Below, in pieces: positions 46,997 to 57,841 of a stretch of 64,000 nt of DNA. Source of the stretch: Beverwykella pulmonaria (lineage: Eukaryota; Ascomycota; Dothideomycetes; Pleosporales; Melanommataceae); contig BCHH01000001.1 in NCBI GenBank assembly GCA_001599595.1, positions 1,828,445 through 1,892,444 on the forward strand, written 5' to 3'. Below the pieces are notes generated by a model. It saw only the letters and a program-made list of their open reading frames with translations. It did no database searches and was not told where the DNA came from. A program made the translations under genes and the position numbers. Position 1 is the first letter of the stretch. Every line of letters begins with the position of its first letter.

Positions 46997-48360
46997 GTAA
47001 AGCTTGGCACATGGCTCATGTGTCAGCATGGTCGCTGGTCAAGGAATCCGGTACTCTGGAGAAAGTCAACGTGATTATCAGCTCCTTGCAATTTGTTCGT
47101 TGAGCCCGTGTCTTCCATCTTCCATCTACGTGGCGCACCGTGAAAATGATTCACGTGTTACTTTGAACTATTTGGGTGCATGAGTCGCAATACTGTACTT
47201 TGAGCGGTTCAGATGCTGGTGGAGACGGCGTTTTTTTTTATTTTAGTATGGTCACCTCCAGGCTTCCGAGGCCGTAGATGCCCTCTGTCAGATACGGTAG
47301 GACTCAGTAGGACCAAGTCAAGCCATTTCCCCGTTGCCCATCTTCGCTTGGCCGGCCCCGAGTTTGCTCTAGATTGACATCGCACAGTCCTGCCTTGCGA
47401 GTAATTTCGGCGGGACTGGAAGACGAGCGTCGAGTTACCGAATCGAGGACGATGAGATGGAAACTGCTTCGAGAGTGTTGGCCAAGGTTGCCTGCGCTTT
47501 AGCTGATACGAACATGGAGGGAGTCATGCCTCTCTAATATCGGTTCCTGTAGACGCTGGGGTTTCACGAAGATGCACAACACGGGTACGAATGGATGATT
47601 CGTGGCGTTGGGCGACGCTGGACATGTTATATGATCGGGTCCTTGCAAGCAAGAAAGGGCGGCGTGTGTGCTGCTGCCACGTCTTCGCAAGGCGAAACAG
47701 GACGAAAGAGGAGGCTGGGAGCGACACGCATCCAAGTGCCAACTTGCCCCTTGCAGAACCAGACCCACGGAAGCTCCAGCGATCACACGCGACCACGCGC
47801 GACTAAGAAAGAATTACTTTGTCCGGGCACTGCGCTGGGAGGTGTGACTGGCTGGGCGGCGAGGCGAGCACGGGATGACGTTCCAATTTGCTGGTTGCCG
47901 TGGGAGCGGCCTTTGTTTATGCGCGTCCAGCCTCCTCGCCAGCCACATGCACATTCCCAACCTCACACATTTTCGCAACAGCAAAAGTACTCGGGCTGCA
48001 GGAAAGGGAAGCAGACACATTCTAAGCTAAACACACTCTCCTCACTCCATCACCACCACACCTCATTGCCAGAGGAGACCTTCTGACAAACTCGTCACAG
48101 TTGAGATCCGCCCCAAGCCTCCAAGAGCTACCAACCCAGCGTACCTTGGACCGACCACCTCTGCATTTCTCGACTTCAACACCGACACTCGCTCGGGACA
48201 AAGCCAACTGCGCGCTTGTTCCCACATTCTTCTGCGAAACACATTCCACCCGTCGCCTCGGACTGCACTCCATCTCAACCCGCCTCCCGGCCCTACGGGA
48301 GCCGCTGGAGAATCGAACGTTCTAGTCTAGGTTGAGGAATTACACACACGCACACACACA
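46997..48360. promoter_or_regulatory. FIG1 upstream region
   Basis: This 1.36-kb region has no convincing gene; a plus-strand frame at 47595-48086 has no domain. It ends with a CA-rich simple repeat (48342-48360) directly before the FIG1 start codon, inside the probable 5' leader. Confidence 0.45.
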
Positions 48361-49283
48361 ATGGCGAATCTACGGTTCGCGGTTAGCATGCAACGTGGGT
48401 GTCTCGCTGTCTTGCGCCGAGGAATGGAAAGCTAACATTGGATGCTAGGGCTAATACCGTTTCTGGGCTACCACCATGTTCTCATGATCCTCATAGCCAT
48501 CGCCATCATCCTACTATGTACGTTTTCAGCGAAACAACACTGGGAAGTCGATCCAAAGCTAACCATTGCGCAGCATTACTACTAGCAGGCTGCTCCTCCA
48601 CCTCTCCTCTCATTCCCGGCATTTTCCTCATCTCCATGTGGTACGAATCCTACACACCCACATACTCCACCGAACAAGTCGACCCGGCGGTGACATCAGC
48701 CATCGCCAACATCGTCGGAAGAGCGCAGCTCGCCGTGCGCGTCGGATACTTTGGCATCTGCACCAACAGAGATTCGGGCGCGTGGATCTGCAGCAACAAC
48801 GCCACCGCGCTCGTCGACGGCATTTCCGTCGACCAGGACCCGCTCAACCTCGTCTGGGTCGCTTCTACCTTCAAAGATGCCGTCGTCTTCCCCTACCTGC
48901 TGATCGTCGCCATCATCCTGGCCTTCTTCACCTTTATCCTCCTCGCGACATTTCCTGGCTGGCACGAAGAGGAAGACCGCGTTACTGGATCCGAGGTCGA
49001 AATCAAGCCCTTTCCATCCAGGCCCGTGTCACAGGTTGCGCTTGCCCTCATCTTCGTCAGTTCCATCTTCGTGCTGGTGTCGGTGCTGTGGCAACATACC
49101 GCATCGGTGGCAGCATCCACCATCGTGCAAGATCTGGGCAATGGAAGTGTCAAGAGCGGCGTTGGCACCAGCGCAATGGTGTTGGGCTGGTTTGGGTTCG
49201 TGTTGCTTATCATAGTGACCATCGGATTGCTAGTGATGATTCTGAGTATCATTGTACTAGACCGGTTGACCGACGACAACTAG
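48361..49283 (+). CDS. FIG1: Fig1-type calcium regulator and membrane fusion protein
   Basis: Exons 48361-48394, 48449-48517 and 48574-49283 give 270 residues. There are four hydrophobic helices: near the N-terminus (L-M-I-L-I-A-I-A-I-I-L-L), then V-F-P-Y-L-L-I-V-A-I-I-L-A-F, L-A-L-I-F-V-S-S-I-F-V-L and the last G-F-V-L-L-I-I-V-T-I-G-L. The conserved extracellular region is R-V-G-Y-F-G-I-C followed by W-I-C, the claudin-like cysteine pair of the family. The cytosolic loop has F-P-G-W-H-E-E and K-P-F-P-S-R-P-V-S-Q. In yeast Fig1 supports pheromone-induced low-affinity calcium influx and cell fusion during mating; filamentous fungi use it in mating and hyphal growth. Confidence 0.93.
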
Positions 49284-49887
49284 AGAAGAAACACAACACG
49301 AAAAAAAAGTTTTGGGGGTGTAATGTGGGATTGAATGGGATGGAATGGGATATGGAGGGAAGTTGTCGATATTTTTTGCCGCTGCACATGTTTTTCGCAC
49401 CGATACTGGGCGCACTCGATTCGACACGATTCGATTCTTCTTTTCGTCGACACATACCCCATTTTGCGATGCAGCTTGCTGCCCACAGAAGTCATTTGGC
49501 ATATTCGGCGTTCACATGGACTGGATAACGACGATCGCGGAGGAAGCATGGAACGAAAGGAACGGAATCAACCGCACTATTTTTATGTAGATACACAATA
49601 AGAATGAAGACTGAAAGTCACCGACTCACAATTATCCCGAGCTTGCATCTTGTTATCATACTCCGTGAACTTGGTTCCGAGCCCCGACTTCAAAGAAAGT
49701 CCGATGACGGCGCTACTTGGACAAGCTAGGCCGGTTGTAGCCTAGACTGCAATGCCCCTCGCAGAAAAGTTTAGCTGCGCGTGCTCTCGCAACTCACCCC
49801 ATAACTCTTTCTCGTAGCCTCCAATTTTCCTGTCCTCGACATCTTCACCTCTCAATTCACAGGATTTCTCAAAGAATTGATACCAGC
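49284..49887. promoter_or_regulatory. Intergenic region, FIG1 to SHM2
   Basis: A 604-bp interval including the SHM2 promoter and a pyrimidine-rich leader at about 49795-49870. No gene is seen. Confidence 0.45.
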
Positions 49888-51471
49888 ATGGCTACCTACG
49901 CTCTCCCCAAGTCCCACCAGGACGTACGGCCCCCGCACCACATAGAAACTTATGGTCAAGATGCTGACTCATGACAGCTCATGGAGAAGTCCTTGGTGGA
50001 GACGGACAAGGAGGTTGCTGATATCATGGTAACATCTACAGTGCCATCGACTCTATTTCTATATCTAACCGTTCCACAGGAGAAAGAAATCAAGCGCCAG
50101 CGCGAGTCCATCCTTCTCATCGCCTCGGAGAATGTCACGTCCCGCGCCGTCTTCGATGCCCTGGGCTCGCCCATGTCGAACAAGTACTCCGAGGGCTACC
50201 CTGGTGCCCGCTACTACGGCGGTAATGAGCACATCGATTCCATCGAGCTGCTGTGCCAGAAGCGCGCTCTCGAGACCTTTGGCCTGGACCCGGAGAAGTG
50301 GGGCGTCAATGTGCAGTGCTTGAGTGGCAGCCCGGCCAATTTGCAAGCATACCAGGCCATCATGAGGCCTCATGATCGCCTGATGGGCTTGGATCTACCC
50401 CATGGTGGCCATTTGAGCCACGGGTATCAGACTCCACAGAGGAAGTACGTATTACTACTCTCTTGCGCCACCTATGATGAGTAGGAGCCCGAACTGACGT
50501 GGAACAGGATCTCCGCTGTTTCCACCTACTTCGAGACCTTCCCCTACCGCGTGAGTCTCGAGACGGGCCTCATCGACTACGACCAGCTGGAGCAAAATGC
50601 GCTCATGTACCGCCCCAAGGTCCTGGTGGCCGGCACCTCCGCCTACTGCCGCGAGATCGACTACGCGCGCATGCGCGAGATCGCGGACAAAGTCGGCTGC
50701 TATCTGCTCATGGACATGGCGCACATCTCCGGCCTGATCGCCGCAGGCGTGAACAAGTCTCCCTTCCCATACTGCGACATCGTCACCACCACCACACACA
50801 AGTCCTTGCGTGGCCCCCGCGGCGCCATGATCTTCTTCCGCAAGGGCGTGAGGAAGACGGATCCGAAGACGGGCAAGGAGACACTGTACGATCTCGAGGG
50901 ACCCATCAACTTCTCCGTCTTCCCGGGGCACCAGGGCGGCCCGCACAACCACACCATTACTGCGCTCGCGGTGGCGCTCAAGCAGGCACAAACCGAAGAC
51001 TTCAAGCTCTACCAGCAGCAAGTCATCAAGAACGCCAAGGCGCTCGAGGTGGCGTTCAAAGAACTCGGCTTCAAGCTCGTGACGGACGGAACGGACAACC
51101 ACATGGTTCTCCTCGACCTGAAGCCGCTCGCTCTGGACGGCGCCCGCGTCGAGGCCGTTCTTGAGCAAGTCAATATCGCATGCAACAAGAACACCACTCC
51201 GGGTGACAAGTCCGCGCTGACGCCCATGGGTATCCGCATCGGTGCCCCGGCCATGACCTCTCGCGGCCTGGGCGAGGAAGACTTCAAGAAGATCGCGGGG
51301 TACATTGATACCTGCATCAAGCTGTGCAAGAAGATCCAGTCTGAGCTGCCCAAGGAGGCGAACAAGCTCAAGGACTTCAAGGCCAAGGTTGCGAGCGGCG
51401 AGGTCGAGGAGATTATCAACTTGAGGAAGGAGATTGTTGCTTGGGCGTCCACTTTCCCTCTTCCCGTTTAG
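49888..51471 (+). CDS. SHM2: Cytosolic serine hydroxymethyltransferase
   Basis: PLP enzyme that interconverts serine plus tetrahydrofolate and glycine plus 5,10-methylene-tetrahydrofolate, feeding one-carbon metabolism. Exons 49888-49923, 49978-50028, 50080-50444 and 50508-51471 give 471 residues (yeast Shm2: 469). The PLP-binding lysine is in [10 protein letters not shown] at about K249. Also visible are [26 protein letters not shown] and [11 protein letters not shown]. There is no mitochondrial presequence, which supports the cytosolic isozyme. High GC at third positions suggests strong expression. Confidence 0.97.
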
Positions 51472-51882
51472 AGACGACTTGTAGTTTTGATTTTCTTTCG
51501 ACATGCGTTTGGGGTCCAACACGGTTGGGTTGGTGGGTTTACACGAGTTTCTACGAAGGTATGTTGGCATGGCGTTCTAGGAATTATATTGAAAATGGAC
51601 CAAGGGCGGGCGATCTTTCAACAAAAATCGGGCATATTCAACAATATGGACGGGGCTAGGGCATGTCTAAGACAGACATAGATTGATGTTCGACGTCTTT
51701 CGCAAGCATGCGTAGAAGAATATAGGCGCTGTAGGCCTGTAATATCAACTACTTTGATTGCTGCTTAACCAGCAATCTCCCAATTCGCTTATCAACAAAC
51801 GTCTTGCACACTCCGTTCATGCATCCATTCTTCTCTTTTAAGCTTCGTAGATCTATCACAACTTTTGGTAGTTCCGCTACGT
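51472..51882. other. Convergent 3' region SHM2 / COG3
   Basis: A 411-bp region between converging genes, with no further feature recognised. Confidence 0.45.
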
Positions 51883-54687
51883 TCACATCCTAATCATAAT
51901 CCCCGTATTCCCCGTCCTCTCGTTCTCACTTCCAGTGCTCCCCCTCCCACCGCCATGCATACTATCGCCCTCACTATCATCATCCATATCAATGCCCAAA
52001 CCCATTCCCATTCCCCTACCCCTATCCCTATCCCTATCCCTAATATCTTCATCCTGCTCCAGTGCCATCCCCATCGCGCCAACCTTGAACACGCCACTAC
52101 ACCACTCAGTAAACACATCTGGATCCCACACGCCATCCTCTCTGCCTTTGCCCTTCCCGCTTCGCGTTCCGTTGGACGTAGTGTTTTTGAGAGAGGGCGT
52201 GTACGCGTTGTCGAACCAGTCTTCGTATGTCTGCGTCACGCTCTCCATTACAGCCGCGACTAGCATCTCGCGGGTACGCGGGTCGGTAATATACTCTTCC
52301 AATTTCCTTCTCAAAAAAGGTGTCTCATGCTCGATTGTCTCGCGTACTTTCGTCGTGCGGGCTGCAGCCTCGGTGGGCGTGAGTTTTACTGCCGCCTTTC
52401 CTTTCGTATCGATGGGCGCAGTCATGCGTCCGACGAATTGACTTGTGAAATCGTTGATCGCGCCGCGGAGCCTGGCATCAACTTCTGCTTTTGCGTCGAG
52501 CATGTTCTCGACCACTTTGGGGATAAGAAGGCTGGCAAGGGCACGCGGGTTAAAGAGTCCGCCTCGACTGCGCAACTCCCAGAATGTGTTGCTTATGCTG
52601 GAGAAGTCGTAGTGAAGGTCGGTTTCCGGGGTCACGAACTCGATGTCAAAGGCTACGATTTGTTGTTTCAGCAGAAGGAGATGTGAGATTAGGAAGAGGG
52701 AGGCGTCGGTTGGAGAGGCGGATTTCGTGATGAGGGTGGAGGCATGGGTGAGGCTGATGGTGGTGCTGTGGACGATGCGGTGTGCCAGGTCGTCGAAAAC
52801 AGAAGACTATAGTCGCTGTTAGCAGTACTCTATCAAAGGAGTATACGGCAGAGACTGACATGCACAAGCCGGTAAATTTTGCTAAGTAGCCAAATCGCCT
52901 TTCTCAAGGTGGGATACCAATCCTTGAATGCGGCTTCGGTGTTGAAGTTCCAGCGAGAATCTGCATCATCCTCTTCCACTACCATAGGCGTCTTCGGCAT
53001 CTGAGGAGCTGGGGTAGCGTCCGCCTTAGGACCCTTCTTTCCAGACAGAGCAACATGATTGGATCTTGCGCCAGATGTGGCTTGCTTCTTGGTCTTAGTG
53101 GGATAGTCCAGATCTTCTGGTTTCGGCTTGTAACGTTCAATGTCATCCCGGAGGACAGCTAGGGAAAGAAATACGAGGCGAGTCTGAGCATCTTGGAGGG
53201 CAGGTTGGACTAAAATAGTGAAGTCGAGTTTGTTTGCCTCGATAGGAGACTCTTCATCTTCGTCTTCTTCCATATAGCGCGTCTGGATCAGTGTACACAG
53301 CTCGCAGAGCTTTAGAATCTCAGTCTCGTGGATTGTTTTGGGCCGAAGATGGTCGTACAGGGGCTCGCACATGGATTCAAGAAAGTCGTAGAGACCACCG
53401 TCGCCATTGAACCACTCGCCCCAGAGGTCGTACTCATCAAAGCATATGCCGCGAATGTAGCTGATGCTACTCCGAGCAAATGATACCAAATCCTTGGAGG
53501 AACTTGGGGCCTGGGCAATTTCTCCCATTTTCCTCGTCACAATGGGGAGGATCAAACGGCCACGGGTTGCCGAGTAGCTCTGATAGAGCTCGTTCATCAA
53601 ACTTTGATACTCTGCCTCCGCCCCAGCCTCAGCACCGGCTGGCAACACGGCGCGCTTGTGGATTTCCAGGCCAATCTTCTTGAGCTCAGGGGCGCCGACA
53701 CGGAATTTGGCATACAACAATGCTGACATGGTTGTGTCGTTTAGTTGACGGTCTGATATTCGCCTGGACACGTCTGCGGCGATCTCGCGGAGGGCATTTG
53801 TGAAGTGGACACGAATGAGTGTGAGGGCTCGGGTCAGAAGCAACCGGTACCGTGAGCGGTATGTGGCCGACTCGCGGTGGTTCGAGTGTGCTTGCATGTA
53901 CTCGAGACAGTTGTCTAAATTCGACAGCATCTCCGTAAACTCCTTGCCGCGCACAAAGTTGCCCGCTCCAGGCGCGTTCAGTCGCTTCGTGATGGGCTCG
54001 AGGTATAGGTAGTATCGCATATTCTGTTCGATGTCATCGGCGAGCTTGGTGATGCGCTTCTGGTCGTCGACGAGGCCCTCGCATTGTGTCCGGAATGCGG
54101 TGGTCTGCGTTTCGACCGCCTTGAAGGATTCGGAGAGAGAAGAGAGGATATCGAGGGTAGACGAGGTGTCGGAGACGATGCTGTCGAGGTGGCTCCGCGT
54201 CAGATGCAGCTGGTCCTGGTAAAGCTTGTACTCGTCGTGGCTGGCCTCGAGCAGCTCGTCGCTGACGCTGCCATACCACTCGGCGAAATCGAGCTCGCTG
54301 GCGATGTTCTCCTGCGATCTCTTGCGTTCTAGCCCCTTTTGATCCTTCTCATTCTTGTTTTCTTTTTCTTTCTTCAGATGGGCACGCACGACGTTGTAGA
54401 AGTCGCTGTACGATTTGGCACGGCGGGCCACGGTGGCTATAGGCGGTCCATTGACCTTCTCGGGGGCGTCCTCTGCAATCTCGGGAATGCCTCCTACGCG
54501 CTCGACGTCAGCCTGGCTGTCCTGCACAAACAATGATCAATATTGCTGGACGCACCGGCGAACATTGGAGTGCGGGCGGGCTTACGTTTGGCTGCTTGAG
54601 CAACGACTCGCGGCGACGGTGTTTGGCCTTGTCGGCGGGTTTGGAGGCCCGCGGCACGAAGGCGTTGTACCACGAGTCCTCGTACAT
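51883..54687 (-). CDS. COG3: Conserved oligomeric Golgi complex subunit 3
   Basis: Subunit of lobe A of the COG tethering complex (Sec34 in yeast), which guides retrograde vesicles within the Golgi. The first exon starts at 54687 (M-Y-E-D-S-W-Y-N) and is followed by an intron with GTAAGC donor. A large exon spans about 54532-52860, then an intron (about 52859-52808) leads to a final exon ending at 51883. The family signature is R-Y-Y-L-Y-L-E-P-I-T-K-R-L-N-A-P-G, followed by long coiled-coil helices, the L-E-Y-M-Q-A-H-S-N-H and F-A-R-S-S-I-S-Y-I-R-G-I-C segments, and a C-terminal alpha-solenoid. Near the C-terminus there is a short D-R-D-R-D-R-G-R-G-M-G-M-G low-complexity tail. Total about 875-880 residues. 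Confidence 0.92.
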
Positions 54688-54949
54688 GGCGGGAATTCCA
54701 GTGGTGTGAATATGGGCGTCCTCGCGGCGACGGCGTTGACACCACGGCGATGCTCGCTTCGGAGAGATGATGTTCCAGGGCGGGCGTGGGGTCATCACGT
54801 GATCTAAAGAGCTCCACCATCCTGGGATTGTCATGACGTTCTCGACTGCCCAATCTCGACAGCGTGAGCCTATCGAGACGTCAATTACCAATTACTGGAG
54901 TCTTTGGTTCGAGTCTTTCACGATGCAAATGGCGCCCCTCTAATTCATC
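54688..54949. promoter_or_regulatory. Bidirectional promoter COG3 / FMP25
   Basis: Only about 260 bp separate two divergent start codons, so the promoters and 5' leaders must overlap or be very compact. A CACGTGAT site is at 54796-54803. Confidence 0.55.
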
Positions 54950-56836
54950 TTGTATGCCTTCCCTCGACAATTGCTGCTCACTGCTCGTCCCACTCTCCGC
55001 AGTTTCCCCGCCACCACTGGCAACATGATTAGCACCAGATGTCTCCCACGAGCTACTGTACGCGCCCCTTCCGCCCTGCAGCTATGTAGAAACATCAGAA
55101 ACAAGGCCCGCAGCCATGCGCGGACAGCCACCCACCCCTACGCCCAGCGTCGACAGCAACATTTCGTCCGATCCGTGGTTACCGTGACCATCCTCGCAGC
55201 AACCGCCACCGCCTGGCAATGGTCGCGAGACGAGCCGGTCTTTCGAGAGGTCCACGCCGAAGAGCCGCCAGCCACAATCGAGCCTGAGTTGGAGTTTGAG
55301 AAGCCGAGACGGCCGCCAACGGACGAGGAGGACAACAGGGCCATCATCAGTTCACAGCACCTGCAGGTGAAGAAGAGCTGGGAGAATCCCGGTGTGTATG
55401 CATGGGGCTCGAATTCAGGAAGAGTTGTGGCACCGGACTCGCAGGACACATTCGTGAAGACACCCAGACGGATACCGTTCTTTGATGGCGTGCTGCTACG
55501 GGATATCAAGCTGGACAGGAACTTTGCCGCGGCCATCGACGAGAAGGGCGACTTGCTGCAGTGGGGAACTGACTTCTCCAAGGAAACAACACAACCGACA
55601 TATACATTGCGGGGGAAGAATTTGATCTCCGTGGCCTTGTCTCGCGATCGCATCATCGCCCTCTCCGCGAGGGGAGAGGTCTATTCTATCCCCGTATCCC
55701 AGGCAGAACAGGAAGCAGGACCGAAGCCAATATCCACCTCCTGGATTCCTTTCTGGGGATCCACAGAGAACAACATCTCCTATCGTATCCGGACACCTAA
55801 ATCCCTCGGCTGGAATGAAAGGGTCACAAACATAGCTTCCGGTCTCGAGCACGCACTTCTCCTCACCTCATCTGGTCGTGTCTTCTCCTTCGCCTCAGGG
55901 ACGCAGGATTTTCCCACTAGGGGCCAACTTGGTATTCCTGGATTAACATGGGCAACTCGACCTCCTGGTGTACCTTTCGACACCCCGCACGAAATCACAA
56001 CGCTCAAAGGTTTCCCTATCTCCAAAATTGCTACCGGTGACTACCATTCTCTCGTCAGCGATGCAGCAGGCCGCGCATTTGCCTTTGGCGACAACTCAGC
56101 TGGTCAGCTCGGCTTCGAGTTTAATCTCGAGGCAATCCATATCGACGCACCCTCGCTCCTTCCAACGCAACGACTCTACTCCGGAACCACACGGCAAGCG
56201 TCTGTGACTAGCGTATTTGCCGGGGGAAACACCAGCTTTCTAACCATCGAAGCTCCTAAGCCCTCCGGATCCCCCCACGACGGCGACCGTGTGACAGCGG
56301 ATACTTGGGCTTTTGGCTTCGGGCTCACTGGACAGCTTGGGACCGGCCGCTGGATTCACACTCAATCTAGTCCATCGAAGGTCCCCGCCCTTTCCGGCCT
56401 TTTTGAGTATGACGAGGACACTTCTAGTGTGATACCCATCCGACCTGCCTACCTCTCTGTGGGCGCCTCACATGCCGCGGCCGTCTTGGACAACGTCGCC
56501 AGCGTATCTGTACTAGGGAAATCACGGAGACAGTCCGAGAACGACACAAACTGGGGCCGTGATATTCTCTTCTGGGGAAACAACGAGTTCTATCAGATTG
56601 GATCCGGAAAGCGGAGTAACGTTTCAGCGCCAACGTACATAGAGCCACTTGACCAAGCTGCGGAAGCTGAAAGAGCGGCTAGCGTCCTCGGATGGGGAAA
56701 ACAAAAGATCGAGAAAGAAGTGCATCGATTTCAGATCACGCCGAAGCAGAAGGTCAAATTTGGTGGGAGGTGGGTGAACATGGAGCAAAGAGTCGAGTGT
56801 GGAAGGGGTGTTACTGCCGTATACTCTGCCGTTTGA
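54950..56836 (+). CDS. FMP25: Mitochondrial RCC1-repeat protein Fmp25
   Basis: Single-exon gene of 628 residues. The N-terminus is Arg-rich with few acidic residues (presequence), followed by one hydrophobic helix (V-V-T-V-T-I-L-A-A-T-A) that anchors the protein in the inner membrane. Then come RCC1-type blade repeats: V-Y-A-W-G-S-N-S-G, L-Q-W-G-T-D, V-F-S-F-A-S-G, A-F-A-F-G-D-N-S-A-G-Q-L-G, A-F-G-F-G-L-T-G-Q-L-G and F-W-G-N-N-E-F-Y-Q-I-G. Yeast Fmp25 is needed for respiratory complex III assembly. A later ATG at 55025 would shorten the presequence and is also possible. Confidence 0.92.
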   Translation: MYAFPRQLLLTARPTLRSFPATTGNMISTRCLPRATVRAPSALQLCRNIRNKARSHARTATHPYAQRRQQHFVRSVVTVTILAATATAWQWSRDEPVFREVHAEEPPATIEPELEFEKPRRPPTDEEDNRAIISSQHLQVKKSWENPGVYAWGSNSGRVVAPDSQDTFVKTPRRIPFFDGVLLRDIKLDRNFAAAIDEKGDLLQWGTDFSKETTQPTYTLRGKNLISVALSRDRIIALSARGEVYSIPVSQAEQEAGPKPISTSWIPFWGSTENNISYRIRTPKSLGWNERVTNIASGLEHALLLTSSGRVFSFASGTQDFPTRGQLGIPGLTWATRPPGVPFDTPHEITTLKGFPISKIATGDYHSLVSDAAGRAFAFGDNSAGQLGFEFNLEAIHIDAPSLLPTQRLYSGTTRQASVTSVFAGGNTSFLTIEAPKPSGSPHDGDRVTADTWAFGFGLTGQLGTGRWIHTQSSPSKVPALSGLFEYDEDTSSVIPIRPAYLSVGASHAAAVLDNVASVSVLGKSRRQSENDTNWGRDILFWGNNEFYQIGSGKRSNVSAPTYIEPLDQAAEAERAASVLGWGKQKIEKEVHRFQITPKQKVKFGGRWVNMEQRVECGRGVTAVYSAV

Positions 56837-57242
56837 CGACAGGAAAAGAGTGGATATGGGATTATGACGATATTGATGCGGGACATTTTGCTGGAGGCTA
56901 TGGGGACTGGAGTCGATTGTGTACAAGCACACCTCATTCACTTCCTTGTATATTTTGATTTGTAAGGGTGCCTTTTAAAGGTAGGTGGTTGTAAGAGTAA
57001 ATATGATCTTAAGAGCGGCGAGCGCGTCTCCAATCAAGCCTGTGTTTCGCTCATCCAGGTCCGTTTTGCAATGTCGTCACAATCGAAAAAGTCGGTCTTG
57101 CAGTAAGCAAAGAGAGCCTTGAATTGGAAGCATGGTAAGAACACCTCTCCCCATTTCGCGCCGAAACTAATCCATATCACCATCATGGTATATACAACTG
57201 CAGTTTTCCCAAACAAAAATCATCAACCTCCACTTCCACCAA
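56837..57242. other. Border interval between core genes and repeat-rich right end
   Basis: This 406-bp interval lies between FMP25 and a truncated gene on the other strand. No intact gene is present; from here rightwards the sequence becomes AT-rich and repeat-laden. Confidence 0.45.
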
Positions 57243-57605
57243 TTATTTCTCATTTCTCATCTCATCCAGAGCAATGCACATGGCAATGATGATCGCCATA
57301 TCCATGCCCGGCGCAATGGTCACCACATACGTCTGCTGCGCGCCAAGCAACTCCCTCGCGTTCAAAAACTTCCTATCGATCCGCGCGACGCTTGCACCCG
57401 TACTCTCATCTTTAATATCCGCCTGTGTATCGAAGAAATTGCCCTCCATGATCAGGGATTCGGGTTTGCCCGAAGTGGACGTAAACTTCGCGATGGCTTT
57501 GCTACCAATAACTAAAGTTCACGTTACAAAATGCTGCTTGGGGATGGGGTTTCTTAGGGAGGGGGTTGGTACGTTTGAATCGCACTTCAAGCACACTCCG
57601 CCATT
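57243..57605 (-). pseudogene. 5'-truncated LURP-one-related (tubby C-like) gene
   Basis: Reading down, the frame gives A-E-K-W-R-S-V-L-E-V-R-F-K, an intron of about 60 bp starting with GTACCA near 57572, then I-G-S-K-A-I-A-K-F-T, G-N-F-F-D-T-Q-A-D-I, I-D-R-K-F-L-N-A-R-E-L and V-T-I-A-P-G-M-D-M-A-I. This matches the C-terminal half of LURP-one-related proteins (DUF567, a tubby-like barrel with a buried helix). A stop lies immediately upstream of A-E-K-W and the N-terminal half is absent, replaced by unrelated AT-rich sequence. A very short alternative gene cannot be excluded. Confidence 0.6.
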
Positions 57606-57799
57606 TTTCAGCGAATTACCTATTTAAATCCATCATTTGCCGAAATCTAGCCTCGCCCTCAATATTTATTAGGCATTTTACCTATTCTAGGCATTTTATC
57701 GTTTCTGATGGGTAAATCGCAGAAAGCGTATGCAGAAGGTCACGTGCACAAAGTCAATATTTTTGAAAGAACATATTTTCTGCAATATACATCAAAACC

Positions 57800-57841
57800 A
57801 TCAACATCAACATCAACGCCATCGCCATCGCCATCGCCATC
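57800..57841 (+). repeat. CATCAA / CCATCG simple repeat
   Basis: ACATCA and CCATCG hexamer units lie directly beyond the stop codon of the relic gene on the opposite strand. Confidence 0.8.

Noticed and set aside
47595..48086. 163-codon plus-strand frame upstream of FIG1
   Set aside because: Basic, His/Gln-rich translation with no domain; most likely part of the FIG1 promoter and leader.
48566..49528. A 320-codon plus-strand frame overlapping FIG1
   Set aside because: Arg/His-rich nonsense translation in an alternate frame; FIG1 with four helices and conserved motifs is clearly the real product.
50455..51570. A 371-codon open frame on the minus strand opposite SHM2
   Set aside because: It lies antisense to a fully supported SHMT gene with high third-position GC, which commonly opens antisense frames. 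No domain is present.
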